64,000 nt of DNA from Intestinimonas sp052065695 (GCF_052065695.1 NZ_JBQHTM010000005.1:47039-111038), one strand, 5' to 3'. Numbered from the stretch's first letter, positions 50,274-59,703 are shown. The notes: a model not told the origin generated them from the letters alone. Program-made: numbers and translations.

Positions 50274-51056
50274 ATGGGGACGGACCGATATGCCTATCTC
50301 TCCCGCCTCAGGCGGGTGGACCCGGTGGCCAAGGTGTGGGTCTCCCTGGCGGTACTGCTCCTCTGCCTCTTCAGCGAGAGCATCGCCGTGGGCCTTGTGA
50401 CCCTTGTGGTCATGTGCGTCCTCAACGTGGCCCTGGGGGGACAGCGCCCCGGCACCGTCCTCCACTTCATGAAGGTGCCCCTGGCCTTCCTGGTCATCGG
50501 CTGCCTCACCATCGTCATCCGGCCACTGGGGGCGGAGGAGCCGGCCCTGGGGTCGGTGCTCCTCTTCGGACGGTTCCGCTGGGGCGTCTCCCGGCTGTAC
50601 CTCCACACGGGCCTCATGGTCTTCTGCAAGGCCATGGGCGCCATTTCGGCCATGTATTTTCTGGCCCTCAACACCCCCATGACCGACCTCATCCTGGCCC
50701 TGGAGCGGCTCCATGTCCCCAAGCTGCTGGTGGAGCTCATGGAGCTCATCTACCGCTTTATCTTCGTCCTCATGGACACCGCCGGGCGCATCCGGGTGGC
50801 CCAGGAGTCCCGGCTGGGGTACGGCAGCTTCCGCAAGAGCCTGGACCACATGGGGGACCTGGTGTCCCTGGTCTTCCTCCGGGCCTGGCGGAAGGGGGAC
50901 AAGGTCTATACCGCCCTGGAATCCCGGGGCTATGACGGCAGTCTCACCACCCTGTCCGCCGCCTACACCGGCGGCGGGCGGATGTATGCCTGGGGGGCAG
51001 CGGCAGCCGCCCTCCAGGTGGTGACCCTGCTGCTGGAAAGGAGGCTCCTCGCGTGA
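50274..51056 (+). CDS. cbiQ: cobalt ECF transporter T-component CbiQ
   Basis: A 260-residue membrane protein with about five hydrophobic segments that links CbiM to the ATPase. The cytoplasmic coupling motifs appear as RIRVAQESRLGYGSF and RGDKVYTALESRGYDG-like sequence (here KGDKVYTALESRGYDG). The start is placed at ATG 50274; a GTG at 50268 overlapping the cbiN stop is possible. Its stop overlaps cbiO (GTGA). Confidence 0.93.
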   Translation: MGTDRYAYLSRLRRVDPVAKVWVSLAVLLLCLFSESIAVGLVTLVVMCVLNVALGGQRPGTVLHFMKVPLAFLVIGCLTIVIRPLGAEEPALGSVLLFGRFRWGVSRLYLHTGLMVFCKAMGAISAMYFLALNTPMTDLILALERLHVPKLLVELMELIYRFIFVLMDTAGRIRVAQESRLGYGSFRKSLDHMGDLVSLVFLRAWRKGDKVYTALESRGYDGSLTTLSAAYTGGGRMYAWGAAAAALQVVTLLLERRLLA

Positions 51057-51898
51057 GCTATGCCATCGAGGCCCAGGACCTCTACTATACCTATGAGGAC
51101 GGGACGGTGGCCTTGGACCACATCTCCCTCCGGGCGGAGCGGGGGAAGATCACCGGCATCCTGGGGGCCAACGGGGCGGGGAAGTCCACCCTCTTCCTCA
51201 ACCTCAACGGCGTCCTCACCCCGAAAGCGGGGACGGTGACGGTGAACGGAAAGCGGGCGGTCTACGACCGCAAGGGTATCCGGGAGATCCGCCGCCAGGT
51301 GGGCATCGTCTTTCAGGACCCGGACGACCAGCTCTTCTCTGCCGACGTCTACCGGGACATCTCCTTCGGGGGGGTGAATCTGGGGCTGCCCGAGGAGGAG
51401 GTCCGCCGCCGGGTGGAGGCGGCCATGGAGCGCACCGGCGTGAGCGCCCTCCGTGACAAGCCCACCCACGCCCTGTCCTTCGGGCAGAAGAAGCGGGTGG
51501 CCATCGCCGGCGTGCTGGTGATGGAGCCCAGCGTCATGGTCCTGGATGAGCCCACCGCCGGTCTTGACCCCCAGGGAGTCAGCGACATCATGCACCTTCT
51601 GACCGAGCTGCGGGACAGTCTGGGCATGACCATCCTCATCGCCACCCACGACATGGACATCGTCCCCCTCTACTGCGATTATACCTACCTCCTGGGCGGG
51701 GGCAGGGTGATCCTGGAGGGGACGCCGGAGGCGCTCTTCGCCCAGCCCGAGGAGCTGCGGAAAAACCATCTGCGCCTGCCCCGGATCGCCCACCTCATGG
51801 AGATCCTGCGGGAGCGGGACGGGCTGGACACCACCCCCACCGCCGCCACCATCAGCGCGGCACGGCGGGAGATCAATCGACTGTTACAGGAGAAGTGA
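51053..51898 (+). CDS. cbiO: cobalt ECF transporter ATPase CbiO
   Basis: A 281-residue ABC ATPase that drives the CbiMNQ cobalt importer. Walker A GILGANGAGKSTLFLNLNG (about 35-53), Q-loop VFQDPDDQLFS, signature HALSFGQKKRVAIAGVL and Walker B VMVLDEPTAGLDPQG. The LSFGQ form of the signature is usual for CbiO. GTG start within the cbiQ stop. Confidence 0.95.
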   Translation: MSYAIEAQDLYYTYEDGTVALDHISLRAERGKITGILGANGAGKSTLFLNLNGVLTPKAGTVTVNGKRAVYDRKGIREIRRQVGIVFQDPDDQLFSADVYRDISFGGVNLGLPEEEVRRRVEAAMERTGVSALRDKPTHALSFGQKKRVAIAGVLVMEPSVMVLDEPTAGLDPQGVSDIMHLLTELRDSLGMTILIATHDMDIVPLYCDYTYLLGGGRVILEGTPEALFAQPEELRKNHLRLPRIAHLMEILRERDGLDTTPTAATISAARREINRLLQEK

Positions 51899-51902
51899 AA
51901 GC

Positions 51903-52583
51903 ATGGAGAGAGGTAAGCTGTACGGCGTAGGCGTGGGCCCCGGAGATCCGGAGCTGGTGACCAAAAAGGCGGAGCGGGTCCTGGGGGAGGCCGATATCGT
52001 GGCCGTCCCCGACAAGGGCGCGGGGGAGAAGACCGCCCTCAACATCGTCAAAGACATCGTGGCGGGGAAGGAGCTCCTCTACTGTCCCACCCCCATGGTG
52101 CGGGACCGGGCGGTGCTGGACGGCTGCTACGAGCAGATCGCGGGCGACATCTGCGCCCTGCTGGACGAGGGCAAGAACGTGGCCTTCATCACCCTGGGGG
52201 ACCCCACCGTGTACTCCACCTATATCTACGTCCACAAGAAGGTCCTCGCCCGGGGCTATGCCGCCGAGCTCATCCCCGGGGTGCCCTCCTTCTGCGCCGT
52301 GGCCGCCCGGCTCAACACCTCTCTGTGCGAGGGGGCGGAGCGGCTCCTCATCGTCCCCGCCTCCCACGACGCCGCCGACTGTCTGGACATCCGGGCCAAC
52401 AAGGTCTTCATGAAGGCGGGCAAGGCCATCGGGGAGCTCCAGGCCCAGTTGGCGGAGCGGGGCATGCTGGAGCACGCCTCCCTGGTGGCCAACTGCGGCA
52501 TGGAGGGGGAGCTGGTCTGTCCCCACTTTGCCGACATGACCGACGGCACCGGCTATTTTTCCATCGTCCTGGTCAAGGAATGA
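51903..52583 (+). CDS. cbiL: cobalt-factor II C20-methyltransferase
   Basis: A 226-residue tetrapyrrole methylase that adds the C20 methyl directly after cobalt insertion. It has GVGVGPGDPELVTKKAERVL at the start, ITLGDPTVYSTYIYVHKKVL and IPGVPSFCAVAARLNTSLCE. AGGAGAAGTG precedes the ATG. It lies after cbiO and begins the block that also contains the precursor genes. Confidence 0.94.
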   Translation: MERGKLYGVGVGPGDPELVTKKAERVLGEADIVAVPDKGAGEKTALNIVKDIVAGKELLYCPTPMVRDRAVLDGCYEQIAGDICALLDEGKNVAFITLGDPTVYSTYIYVHKKVLARGYAAELIPGVPSFCAVAARLNTSLCEGAERLLIVPASHDAADCLDIRANKVFMKAGKAIGELQAQLAERGMLEHASLVANCGMEGELVCPHFADMTDGTGYFSIVLVKE

Positions 52584-52611
52584 GACCCATCAAAAAGGAA
52601 GTGAGACCCCA

Positions 52612-53865
52612 ATGGTCATCATGATGTCAGGCCTGGACTACAGCCTGGCCCCCATTGAACTCCGGGAGCAGCTCTCCTTCACCAGGGCCCAGGTGGGGGT
52701 GCTGGTGGAGCGCATCCGCTCGGAGGTGGAGGGGGTGCTGGGCTGCGTCCTCCTCTCCACCTGCAACCGCACCGAGCTCTACCTCTCCTGTGAGAAGGGG
52801 GTGGAGCTCCAGCCCGGGGAGGTGCTCTGCGCCGCCGTAGGCCTGAGCTATGCCCCCTTCGCCCGGGCCTTCGTCACCCGCCGGGGCAGCGACGCCGCCC
52901 GCCACCTGATGGAGGTCTCCGGTGGGCTCCAGTCCCAGATCTGGGGGGAGGACCAGATCCTCTCCCAGGTCAAGGGCGCCATCGCCATCGCCCGGGAGGA
53001 GGGCGCCGCCGACCCGGTGCTGGAGACCCTCTTCCGCAACGCCGTGGCCGCCGGCAAGGAGATCAAGACCAAGGTCCGCCTCACCGGTGTGGCCACCTCT
53101 GCCGCCGCCCGGGCCGTGGAGGTGCTCACCAGCCAGATGGGCTCTCTGGCGGGGAAGAAGGCCCTGGTTATCGGCAACGGGGAGATGGGGCGGCTGTCGG
53201 CCACCCTCCTGCGGGAGGCCGGCTGTACCGTCACCGTCACCCTGCGGACCTACCGCCACGGGGAGACCGTGGTCCCCGCCGGCTGCGGCGTGGTGTCCTA
53301 TGACGACCGTACCTCCGCCATGGAGGGGATGGACATTGTCCTCTCGGCCACCACCAGCCCCCACTATACCGTCACGGCGGAGCAGGTGAGCCGGCTGGGC
53401 CGCCGGCCGTCCTATGTGGTGGACCTGGCCATGCCCCGGGACGTGGACGCGGCGGTGGGGGACCTGCCGGAGGTCCGGCTCTACAACGTGGACACCCTGG
53501 GGGCCGAGCGGCACCAGGGCGAAATCCCCACCGAGGCCCTGGACATTCTGGACGACTATATGGGCCGGTTCTACGAGTGGAACAACTACCGCAAATGCCT
53601 GCCCGCCATCGAGGACCTGAAGACGGCCATCACCGAGCGGGTCCTCACCTACCCGGAGGTGGAGGAGGACCTGGACCCGGAGGAGCTCATCGAACTGGCG
53701 GTGGGCCGGGCGGTGGACCTCCTCACCGGCGGGCTCAAGGAGCACATCAGCCCGGAGGACCTGGAGCGGTGTGTGGGCAAGATCAAGGTCCACACCGCCG
53801 TCAAAAGCCGGGAGAGGGAGGGTAGCCATGACCGAAAACGCATCCCGTTTCCCGCTATTTGTTGA
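52612..53865 (+). CDS. hemA: glutamyl-tRNA reductase
   Basis: A 417-residue HemA that reduces Glu-tRNA(Glu) to glutamate-1-semialdehyde, entry of the C5 route to 5-aminolevulinate. The catalytic cysteine is in LLSTCNRTELYLS; GLQSQIWGEDQILSQVK, IGNGEMGRLSATLLREAG and LAMPRDVDAAVGD follow. AAAGGAAG precedes the ATG. The 3' end overlaps the next gene by 38 bases, and the last residues (about 20) look like a tail forced by that overlap. Confidence 0.95.
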   Translation: MVIMMSGLDYSLAPIELREQLSFTRAQVGVLVERIRSEVEGVLGCVLLSTCNRTELYLSCEKGVELQPGEVLCAAVGLSYAPFARAFVTRRGSDAARHLMEVSGGLQSQIWGEDQILSQVKGAIAIAREEGAADPVLETLFRNAVAAGKEIKTKVRLTGVATSAAARAVEVLTSQMGSLAGKKALVIGNGEMGRLSATLLREAGCTVTVTLRTYRHGETVVPAGCGVVSYDDRTSAMEGMDIVLSATTSPHYTVTAEQVSRLGRRPSYVVDLAMPRDVDAAVGDLPEVRLYNVDTLGAERHQGEIPTEALDILDDYMGRFYEWNNYRKCLPAIEDLKTAITERVLTYPEVEEDLDPEELIELAVGRAVDLLTGGLKEHISPEDLERCVGKIKVHTAVKSREREGSHDRKRIPFPAIC

Positions 53866-54280
53866 CCTCACCGGCAGGCGCTGCGTCATTGTGGGGGGAG
53901 GGGCCATCGCCACCCGCCGGGCGGCGGTGCTCTCCCGCTTCGGGGCGGCGGTCACCGTCATTTCTCCCACCTGGACCGGGGCAGTCCCCGGTGTGGACTG
54001 GCAGGCGCGGCCCTACGCCCCCGGCGATCTGAAGGGGGCTTTTCTGGCGGTGGCCGCAACGGATGACCGGTCGGTGAACCGGCAGGTGGGGGAGGAGGCC
54101 CGGGCCCTGGGCATCCCCGTCACCGTGGCCGACTGCCGGGAGGAGTGTACCTTCTTTTTTCCCGCCGTCTGTGAGGGCGGCGGCGTGACCGCGGGGCTCA
54201 TCTCCCGGCACGGCACCGACCACCACCGGGCGGCCAGAGCCGCCAAGGCGGTGCGTCAGGCATTGGAGGGATTGGATTGA
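53828..54280 (+). CDS. precorrin-2 dehydrogenase (Met8/CysG-N-like)
   Basis: A 150-residue NAD-binding protein with FPLFVDLTGRRCVIVGGGAI near the start, ATRRAAVLSRFGAAVTVI, and ECTFFFPAVCEGGGVTAGL, as in Met8 and the N-terminus of CysG. It oxidises precorrin-2 to sirohydrochlorin, the CbiK substrate. It lacks most of the C-terminal helical domain of full-length enzymes, a common short form in clostridia. It overlaps hemA by 38 bases and hemC by four (TTGA). Confidence 0.9.
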   Translation: MTENASRFPLFVDLTGRRCVIVGGGAIATRRAAVLSRFGAAVTVISPTWTGAVPGVDWQARPYAPGDLKGAFLAVAATDDRSVNRQVGEEARALGIPVTVADCREECTFFFPAVCEGGGVTAGLISRHGTDHHRAARAAKAVRQALEGLD

Positions 54281-55167
54281 AGAAACTGAGAGCGGGGAGC
54301 CGGGAGAGCCGGCTGGCCGTCATCCAGACTGAGCTGGTCATGGAGGCCATCCGGGCACAGGACCCCGCCTGTGAGATAGAACTGGTTACCATGAAGACCA
54401 CCGGAGACAAGATCCTGGACCGCACTCTGGACAAGGTGGGGGGCAAGGGCCTTTTCGTCAAGGAGCTGGACGCCGCCCTGCTGGACGGACGGGTGGACTT
54501 CACCGTCCACAGCTGTAAGGACCTGCCCATGGACCTGGACCCCCGGCTCCCTCTGGCGGGCTTCTCCCGCCGGGCCGACCCCCGGGACGTGCTGGTGCTG
54601 CCCAAGGGAGTCGCCGAGCTGGACCGGTCAAAGCCCATCGGCTGCGCCAGCGCCCGCCGGGCCCTCCAGCTGAAGAAGCTCTTCCCGGGCCAGCCCATCG
54701 CTCCGGTCCGGGGCAACGTCCTCACCCGGCTGGCCAAGCTGGACAGCGGGCAGTACGCCGCCCTGGTTCTGGCCGCCGCCGGACTCAAGCGGCTGGACCT
54801 GGAGGGGCGGATCACCCGCTACTTCTCCACTGATGAGATGATCCCCGCCGCCGGTCAGGGCATTCTGGCCGTCCAGGTCCGGGCGGGGGAAGATACCGAT
54901 TATCTCGCCGCCTTTCTGGACCGGGACGGCACCGACTGCGCCACGGCGGAGCGGGCCTTCGTCCGGCGGCTGGACGGCGGCTGTTCCTCCCCGGTGGCGG
55001 CCTTTGCCACGGTGGAGGGGGAGACCCTCACCCTCCGGGGCATGGACATTACATCGGCGGGAGAGCCCATTTTCGACACCATCACCGGCCCGCGCAGCCA
55101 GGGGGAGGCCCTGGGGATCGCGCTGGCTGACCGGATCAGGGAGGGAACAGCATGTACGGCAAGGTGA
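54277..55167 (+). CDS. hemC: hydroxymethylbilane synthase
   Basis: A 296-residue porphobilinogen deaminase that joins four porphobilinogens on a dipyrromethane cofactor. It has LRAGSRESRLAVIQTELVME, KGLFVKELDAALLDGRVDF, VHSCKDLPMDL and the cofactor-cysteine region RRLDGGCSSPVAAFA. TTG start at 54277 within the upstream stop, after GGAGGG. It overlaps cobA-hemD by 16 bases. Confidence 0.96.
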   Translation: MKKLRAGSRESRLAVIQTELVMEAIRAQDPACEIELVTMKTTGDKILDRTLDKVGGKGLFVKELDAALLDGRVDFTVHSCKDLPMDLDPRLPLAGFSRRADPRDVLVLPKGVAELDRSKPIGCASARRALQLKKLFPGQPIAPVRGNVLTRLAKLDSGQYAALVLAAAGLKRLDLEGRITRYFSTDEMIPAAGQGILAVQVRAGEDTDYLAAFLDRDGTDCATAERAFVRRLDGGCSSPVAAFATVEGETLTLRGMDITSAGEPIFDTITGPRSQGEALGIALADRIREGTACTAR

Positions 55168-56657
55168 CACTGGTGGGGGCTGGCCCCGGAGACCCGGGAC
55201 TCCTCACCGTCAAGGGCCGGGAGGCCCTGCTGGCGGCCCAGGTGGTGGTCTATGACCGCCTGGTGAGCCCCGCCATCCTGGCGCTCATGCCGGAGGAGGC
55301 GGAGCAGATCAATGTGGGCAAGGAGGCCAGCCGCCACCCCGTCCCCCAGGATCAGATCAACCGCATCCTGCTGGAGAAGGCCCTGGAGGGCAAGAACGTG
55401 GTGCGGCTCAAGGGGGGCGACCCCTTCCTCTTCGGCCGGGGCGGCGAGGAGCTGGAGCTCCTGCGGGAGCACGGTGTCCCCTTTGAGGAGGTGCCCGGTA
55501 TCACCTCGGCCATCGCCGTGCCCGCCTACGGGGGCATCCCGGTGACCCACCGGGATTTCACCTCCTCCCTCCACATCGTCACCGGCCATGCCCGGGCGGG
55601 CAAGGCCCTGGACATCGACTTTGAGGCCCTGGTGCGGACGAAAGGGACCCTGGTCTTCCTCATGGGGGTGAGCAGTCTCCCCGACATCTGCGAAGGGCTT
55701 TTAAAGGCGGGCATGGACCCGGATACCCCCGCCGCTATCGTGGAGCGGGGCACTACCCCCGCCCAGCGGCGGCTGGACGCCACAGTGGCCACCCTGGCCC
55801 AAACGGCGGCGGAGGGGAAGGTGGAGAGCCCGGCCATCAGCATCGTGGGCCAGGTCTGCTCTCTCGCCAAGGACTTTGACTGGTTCGACGCCCTGCCCCT
55901 GAAGGGGAAGCGTATCGTGGTCACCCGGCCCAAAGAGCGGGTGGGCACCTTGGCCAATCGCCTGCGGAAGCTGGGGGCAGATGTCTTTGAGTACCCCTGT
56001 ATCCGAACGGAGCCCATCACCCCCTGTCCCGCCATGGAGCAGGCGGTGGAGCATCTGAACGACTACGAGTGGCTGGCCTTCACCAGCCCCGCCGGGGTGG
56101 AGGCCTTCTGGGCCATGGCCCAGGCAAAGGGGTGGGACGCCCGCGTCCTGGCCGGGGTCAAACTGGCCGCCATCGGCGCTGGTACCGACAAAGCCCTCCG
56201 TGGCCACGGACTCCGGGCCGACTACATCCCCGAGGTCTACGACGCCGCCCACCTGGGGGCGGGTCTGGCCACCTTGGCAAAGGGGAAGGTGCTCCTCCTC
56301 CGGGCGGAGTGGGGCTCTCCCGCCTTGACGGAGGCCCTGGAAGGGAGTAACATTCCCTATGACGATATCCCCTGTTACACCACCTCCTATGAGAGCGAGC
56401 ACGCCGCCGCCCTCCGGGATCTGGTGACGGCGGGCCAGGTGGACCTGGTCACCTTCACCAGCGCCTCTACGGTGAAGGGCTTTGTCTCCTCGGTGGGGGA
56501 GCTGGACTTCTCCGGCCTCACCGGGGTGTGCATCGGGGCGCAGACCGCGGCCGAGGCGGCAAAACACGGCATTCCCACCATTGTGGCGGAGCGGGCCACC
56601 ATGGACGCTCTGGTCAATATCATCATCAAAGAAGGTCAGACAAATGGAACTCATTAA
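55152..56657 (+). CDS. cobA-hemD: fused uroporphyrinogen-III methyltransferase and synthase
   Basis: A 501-residue fusion. The N-terminal half (about 1-245) is a SAM-dependent methylase with LVGAGPGDPGLLTVKGREAL, VVRLKGGDPFLFGRGGEEL and VPGITSAIAVPAYGGIPVTH. The C-terminal half (about 250-495) is uroporphyrinogen-III synthase (HemD), with VVTRPKERVGTLANRLRKLG and FTSPAGVEAFWAMA. It makes uro'gen III and converts it to precorrin-2 in one protein. It overlaps hemB by 14 bases. Confidence 0.95.
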   Translation: MYGKVTLVGAGPGDPGLLTVKGREALLAAQVVVYDRLVSPAILALMPEEAEQINVGKEASRHPVPQDQINRILLEKALEGKNVVRLKGGDPFLFGRGGEELELLREHGVPFEEVPGITSAIAVPAYGGIPVTHRDFTSSLHIVTGHARAGKALDIDFEALVRTKGTLVFLMGVSSLPDICEGLLKAGMDPDTPAAIVERGTTPAQRRLDATVATLAQTAAEGKVESPAISIVGQVCSLAKDFDWFDALPLKGKRIVVTRPKERVGTLANRLRKLGADVFEYPCIRTEPITPCPAMEQAVEHLNDYEWLAFTSPAGVEAFWAMAQAKGWDARVLAGVKLAAIGAGTDKALRGHGLRADYIPEVYDAAHLGAGLATLAKGKVLLLRAEWGSPALTEALEGSNIPYDDIPCYTTSYESEHAAALRDLVTAGQVDLVTFTSASTVKGFVSSVGELDFSGLTGVCIGAQTAAEAAKHGIPTIVAERATMDALVNIIIKEGQTNGTH

Positions 56658-57627
56658 CCGGCCCCGCAGACTGCGGCAGAACGACTCCATCCGGCGGCTA
56701 TGCCGGGAGACCCGCCTCTCCCCGGACAGCCTCATCTATCCCATCTTCGTGGACGAGACCCTGAAGGGCAAGCGGGCCATCCCCGCCCTGGAGGGTCAGT
56801 TCCACTACGGCCTGGACGCCGTGTGCGAGGCGGTGGAGGAATGCATCCAGGCGGGTGTGGGCCGGTGCATCCTCTTTGGCCTGCCTGCTCACAAGGACGC
56901 CGTGGGCTCCTCTGCCTGGGATGAGCACGGCGTGGTCCAGGAGGCCATCCGGGTCATCAAGGCCAAGTACCCCGACTTCTATGTCATCACCGATGTGTGC
57001 ATGTGCGAGTACACCGACCACGGCCACTGCGGCATCCTATGCGGCCACGAGGTGGACAACGACAAGACCCTGGAGGTCCTGGCCAAGACCGCCCTCTCTC
57101 ACGCCCAGGCCGGTGCCGACATGGTGGCGCCCTCCGACATGATGGACGGCCGCATCGCCGCCATCCGGGCAGCTCTGGACGAGCACGGCCTCCAGAACGT
57201 GCCCATCATGTCTTACTCCGCCAAATACGCCTCCGCCTTCTACGGCCCCTTCCGGGAGGCCGCCGGCTCCGCCCCCTCCTTCGGGGACCGGAAGGGCTAC
57301 CAGATGGACCCCCACAACCGCAGGGAGGCCCTGAAGGAGTGCGCCCTGGACGTGGAGGAGGGGGCCGATATCCTCATGGTGAAGCCCGCCCTCAGCTATC
57401 TGGATGTGATCCGGGAGTGCTCCGACGCCTTCGACCTGCCCATGTGCGCCTACTCCGTCTCCGGCGAGTACGCCATGATCAAGGCGGCCAGCGCGGCAGG
57501 GCTTATTGACGAGTACAGGGTCATGTGCGAGAGTGCCCTCTCCGTCTTCCGGGCGGGCGCCGACATGCTCATCACCTACTATGCCAAGGAATTGGCCCAG
57601 GCCATGAAGAAGGGGGACATCGGCTGA
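56644..57627 (+). CDS. hemB: porphobilinogen synthase
   Basis: A 327-residue HemB that condenses two 5-aminolevulinates. The zinc-cysteine cluster is in DVCMCEYTDHGHCGIL, the two lysines are in IMSYSAKYASAFYGPFR and ILMVKPALSYLDVI. The ATG lies inside cobA-hemD. Its stop overlaps the hemL start by one base (TGATG). Confidence 0.96.
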   Translation: MELINRPRRLRQNDSIRRLCRETRLSPDSLIYPIFVDETLKGKRAIPALEGQFHYGLDAVCEAVEECIQAGVGRCILFGLPAHKDAVGSSAWDEHGVVQEAIRVIKAKYPDFYVITDVCMCEYTDHGHCGILCGHEVDNDKTLEVLAKTALSHAQAGADMVAPSDMMDGRIAAIRAALDEHGLQNVPIMSYSAKYASAFYGPFREAAGSAPSFGDRKGYQMDPHNRREALKECALDVEEGADILMVKPALSYLDVIRECSDAFDLPMCAYSVSGEYAMIKAASAAGLIDEYRVMCESALSVFRAGADMLITYYAKELAQAMKKGDIG

Positions 57628-58907
57628 TGGAACGCTCACAGGAACTCTTTGACCGGGCCCAAAAGGTCCTCCCCGGCGGCGTCAACTCCCCGGTCCGGGC
57701 CTTTCGGGCAGTGGACCTGTGCCCCCGGTTTATCACCAAGGCCCAGGGCGCCTATATCTACGACGCCGACGGCAAGTCCTACATCGACTATGTCTGCTCC
57801 TGGGGCCCCATGATCCTGGGCCATGACCACCCGGTAGTGCGAGAGGCGGTGGAGAAAGCTGTGAAGGACGGCCTTTCCTTCGGCGCTCCCACCGAGCGGG
57901 AGGTGGAGATGGCCGAACTCATGGTGGAGCTGGTCCCCAACATCGAGATGGTCCGCATGGTGAATTCGGGCACCGAGGCCGTCATGTCGGCCATCCGCCT
58001 GGCCCGGGGCGCCACCGGCCGGGACAAGATCATCAAGTTCGAGGGCTGCTACCACGGCCACTCCGACTGCCTGTTGGTGAACGCCGGCTCCTCCGCGCTG
58101 GCGGGAGGGCATCCCTCCTCCGCCGGTGTCCCGGAGGACATCGTCAAGCACACCCTCACCGCCCAGTTCAACCGCCTGGAGACCGTGGAGGCCCTGCTGA
58201 ACGAGTATCCAGGCCAGGTGGCCTGCGTCATCGTGGAGCCGGTGGCCGCCAACATGGGCGTGGTGGCTCCCGCCCCCGGCTTCCTGGAGGGCCTCCGGGC
58301 CCTGTGTGACAAGTCGGGCGCCCTCCTCATCTTCGACGAGGTCATCACCGGTTTCCGCCTGGCTCTGGGCGGTGCCCAGGAATACTTTGGCGTGAAGGCC
58401 GATCTGGTCACCTTCGGCAAGATCATCGGCGGCGGCATGCCGGTGGGCGCCTATTGCGGCAGCCGTGCCCTCATGGAGCAGGTAGCCCCCTGCGGCCCGG
58501 TGTATCAGGCGGGTACCCTCTCGGGCAACCCCGTGGCCATGGCCGCGGGCCTTTCCCAGCTCCGGTACCTGAAGGCCCACCCCGAGGTCTATGACTACAT
58601 CGGCACCCTGGCCAAGGAGTTGGCCGATGGCATGCGGGAGGCAGCGGAGCGGCATCACGCCGGCGTGGCGGTCAACCAGATCGGCTCCCTGGCGGCTCCC
58701 TTCTTCACCCCCAACGCCGTCACCACCTTCGTGGACGCCAAGGGCAGCGATGTGGGTCGGTACGCCCGTTACTTCAAGGGCATGCTGGAGCGGGGTGTCT
58801 ACCTGGCTCCCGCCCAGTTCGAGGCCATGTTTGTCTCCGCTGCCCACACCCGGCAGGACCTGGCCCGGACCCTGGAGGCCGTGGACGAGGCTCTGGCCGA
58901 GTTGTAA
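57627..58907 (+). CDS. hemL: glutamate-1-semialdehyde 2,1-aminomutase
   Basis: A 426-residue PLP enzyme that turns glutamate-1-semialdehyde into 5-aminolevulinate. It has LPGGVNSPVRAFRAVDLCPR near the start, FEGCYHGHSDCLLVNAGSSA, LIFDEVITGFRLALGGAQEY, and PLP-lysine LVTFGKIIGGGMPVGAYCG. It is last in the tetrapyrrole cluster; no hemE, hemN or hemH follows, so the pathway seems aimed at corrinoids. A strong terminator follows. Confidence 0.96.
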   Translation: MERSQELFDRAQKVLPGGVNSPVRAFRAVDLCPRFITKAQGAYIYDADGKSYIDYVCSWGPMILGHDHPVVREAVEKAVKDGLSFGAPTEREVEMAELMVELVPNIEMVRMVNSGTEAVMSAIRLARGATGRDKIIKFEGCYHGHSDCLLVNAGSSALAGGHPSSAGVPEDIVKHTLTAQFNRLETVEALLNEYPGQVACVIVEPVAANMGVVAPAPGFLEGLRALCDKSGALLIFDEVITGFRLALGGAQEYFGVKADLVTFGKIIGGGMPVGAYCGSRALMEQVAPCGPVYQAGTLSGNPVAMAAGLSQLRYLKAHPEVYDYIGTLAKELADGMREAAERHHAGVAVNQIGSLAAPFFTPNAVTTFVDAKGSDVGRYARYFKGMLERGVYLAPAQFEAMFVSAAHTRQDLARTLEAVDEALAEL

Positions 58908-58976
58908 GCTTCCATATGTTTCTCTCCAGAGACTGTACACCGCTGAGATGGTGGATATGATCAAGATAAAATAGAG

Positions 58977-59016
58977 AGAGCGGGCCTGTTCACACAGGCC
59001 CGCTCTATTTTATTTT
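58977..59016 (+). terminator. terminator of the tetrapyrrole/cobalamin cluster
   Basis: 13-bp perfect stem AGAGCGGGCCTGT/ACAGGCCCGCTCT with a TCAC loop and an ATTTTATTTT tail, directly after hemL. Confidence 0.95.
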
Positions 59017-59404
59017 AGGAAATATCCGCTCTGCCGTCTGTCACTGCGATCCGGCGATTACGGCCGCAGTGACGCGGCTCCTCCGTCACATGGGATAGCA
59101 TCGACCCAAAGCGGCGCAGGAAGCTGATGGCCAAGCGCCTGACCCTCGGCCACAAAGCAGAGGAGCATGAGGCGCTTTTTCCCTGAGACGCTACCCAGTA
59201 CCTGTGCCAGCTTCACCAGCTTTTCCGTAGAGAAAGCTCCTGTGGGATTCCTGACCGTTGGCTGCATTTATTGATTCAGCCATTTATGTTCTCCTGTGCC
59301 GTTTCTACCCCAAGTCACTTTGACTTGCCTGCGTGATGCCATGAGAGGAATTTCCAGATGTTTTTTCTTAATGATTAGCGCTGTAATGGAAGTAATTCTC
59401 AACC
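59017..59404. other. intergenic stretch, nothing firm
   Basis: About 390 bases between the hemL terminator and the TSCPD gene. A minus-strand frame of 69 codons (59058-59267) exists but matches no family I know and has no good ribosome site; another minus-strand ATG nearby with GGAG is followed by only about 30 codons. Base composition drops in GC. It could be gene debris. Confidence 0.4.
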
Positions 59405-59662
59405 TTAAGACGGTGTTTCCTCCGATTCCTTACATAGTGACAGCGCCAGGGCCAATTGATCCGGACAGGAGGTCCCTTTATCCAGACACTGGATTCCTTT
59501 CAATCGTGCAATCGCATCCTCCACCTGCATCCCAACCAGTAAGCGGCTGAGAGCCTGGGTAAAGCCGGGGCAGCCCAACACAAACTCCACCGACCGGATG
59601 ACGCCGTGTTCCACCTCCAATTTGATTTCTTTGGCGCAGGTGCCTTTGGTTTTGTAAATCAT
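59405..59662 (-). CDS. TSCPD domain protein
   Basis: An 85-residue protein of the TIGR03905-type TSCPD family, related to the C-terminal domain of B12-dependent ribonucleotide reductases. The name motif occurs as GTSCPDQLALALSLC; GTCAKEIKLEVEHGVIRSVE at the N-terminus and FVLGCPGFTQALSRLLVGM in the middle also fit. Its four cysteines may bind metal. AGGAGAG precedes the ATG. It is divergent from the MerR gene and its promoter carries the MerR-type dyad. Confidence 0.85.
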   Translation of the reverse strand: MIYKTKGTCAKEIKLEVEHGVIRSVEFVLGCPGFTQALSRLLVGMQVEDAIARLKGIQCLDKGTSCPDQLALALSLCKESEETPS

Positions 59663-59703
59663 GCAGTTCTCTCCTGTCTCTGGCCGTTCTAGGCAGTATG
59701 TTG

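Noticed and set aside
59058..59267. A 69-codon minus-strand frame after the hemL terminator
   Set aside because: No family recognised and no good ribosome site; the N-terminal peptide looks protein-like but the end does not. Reported only as intergenic sequence.
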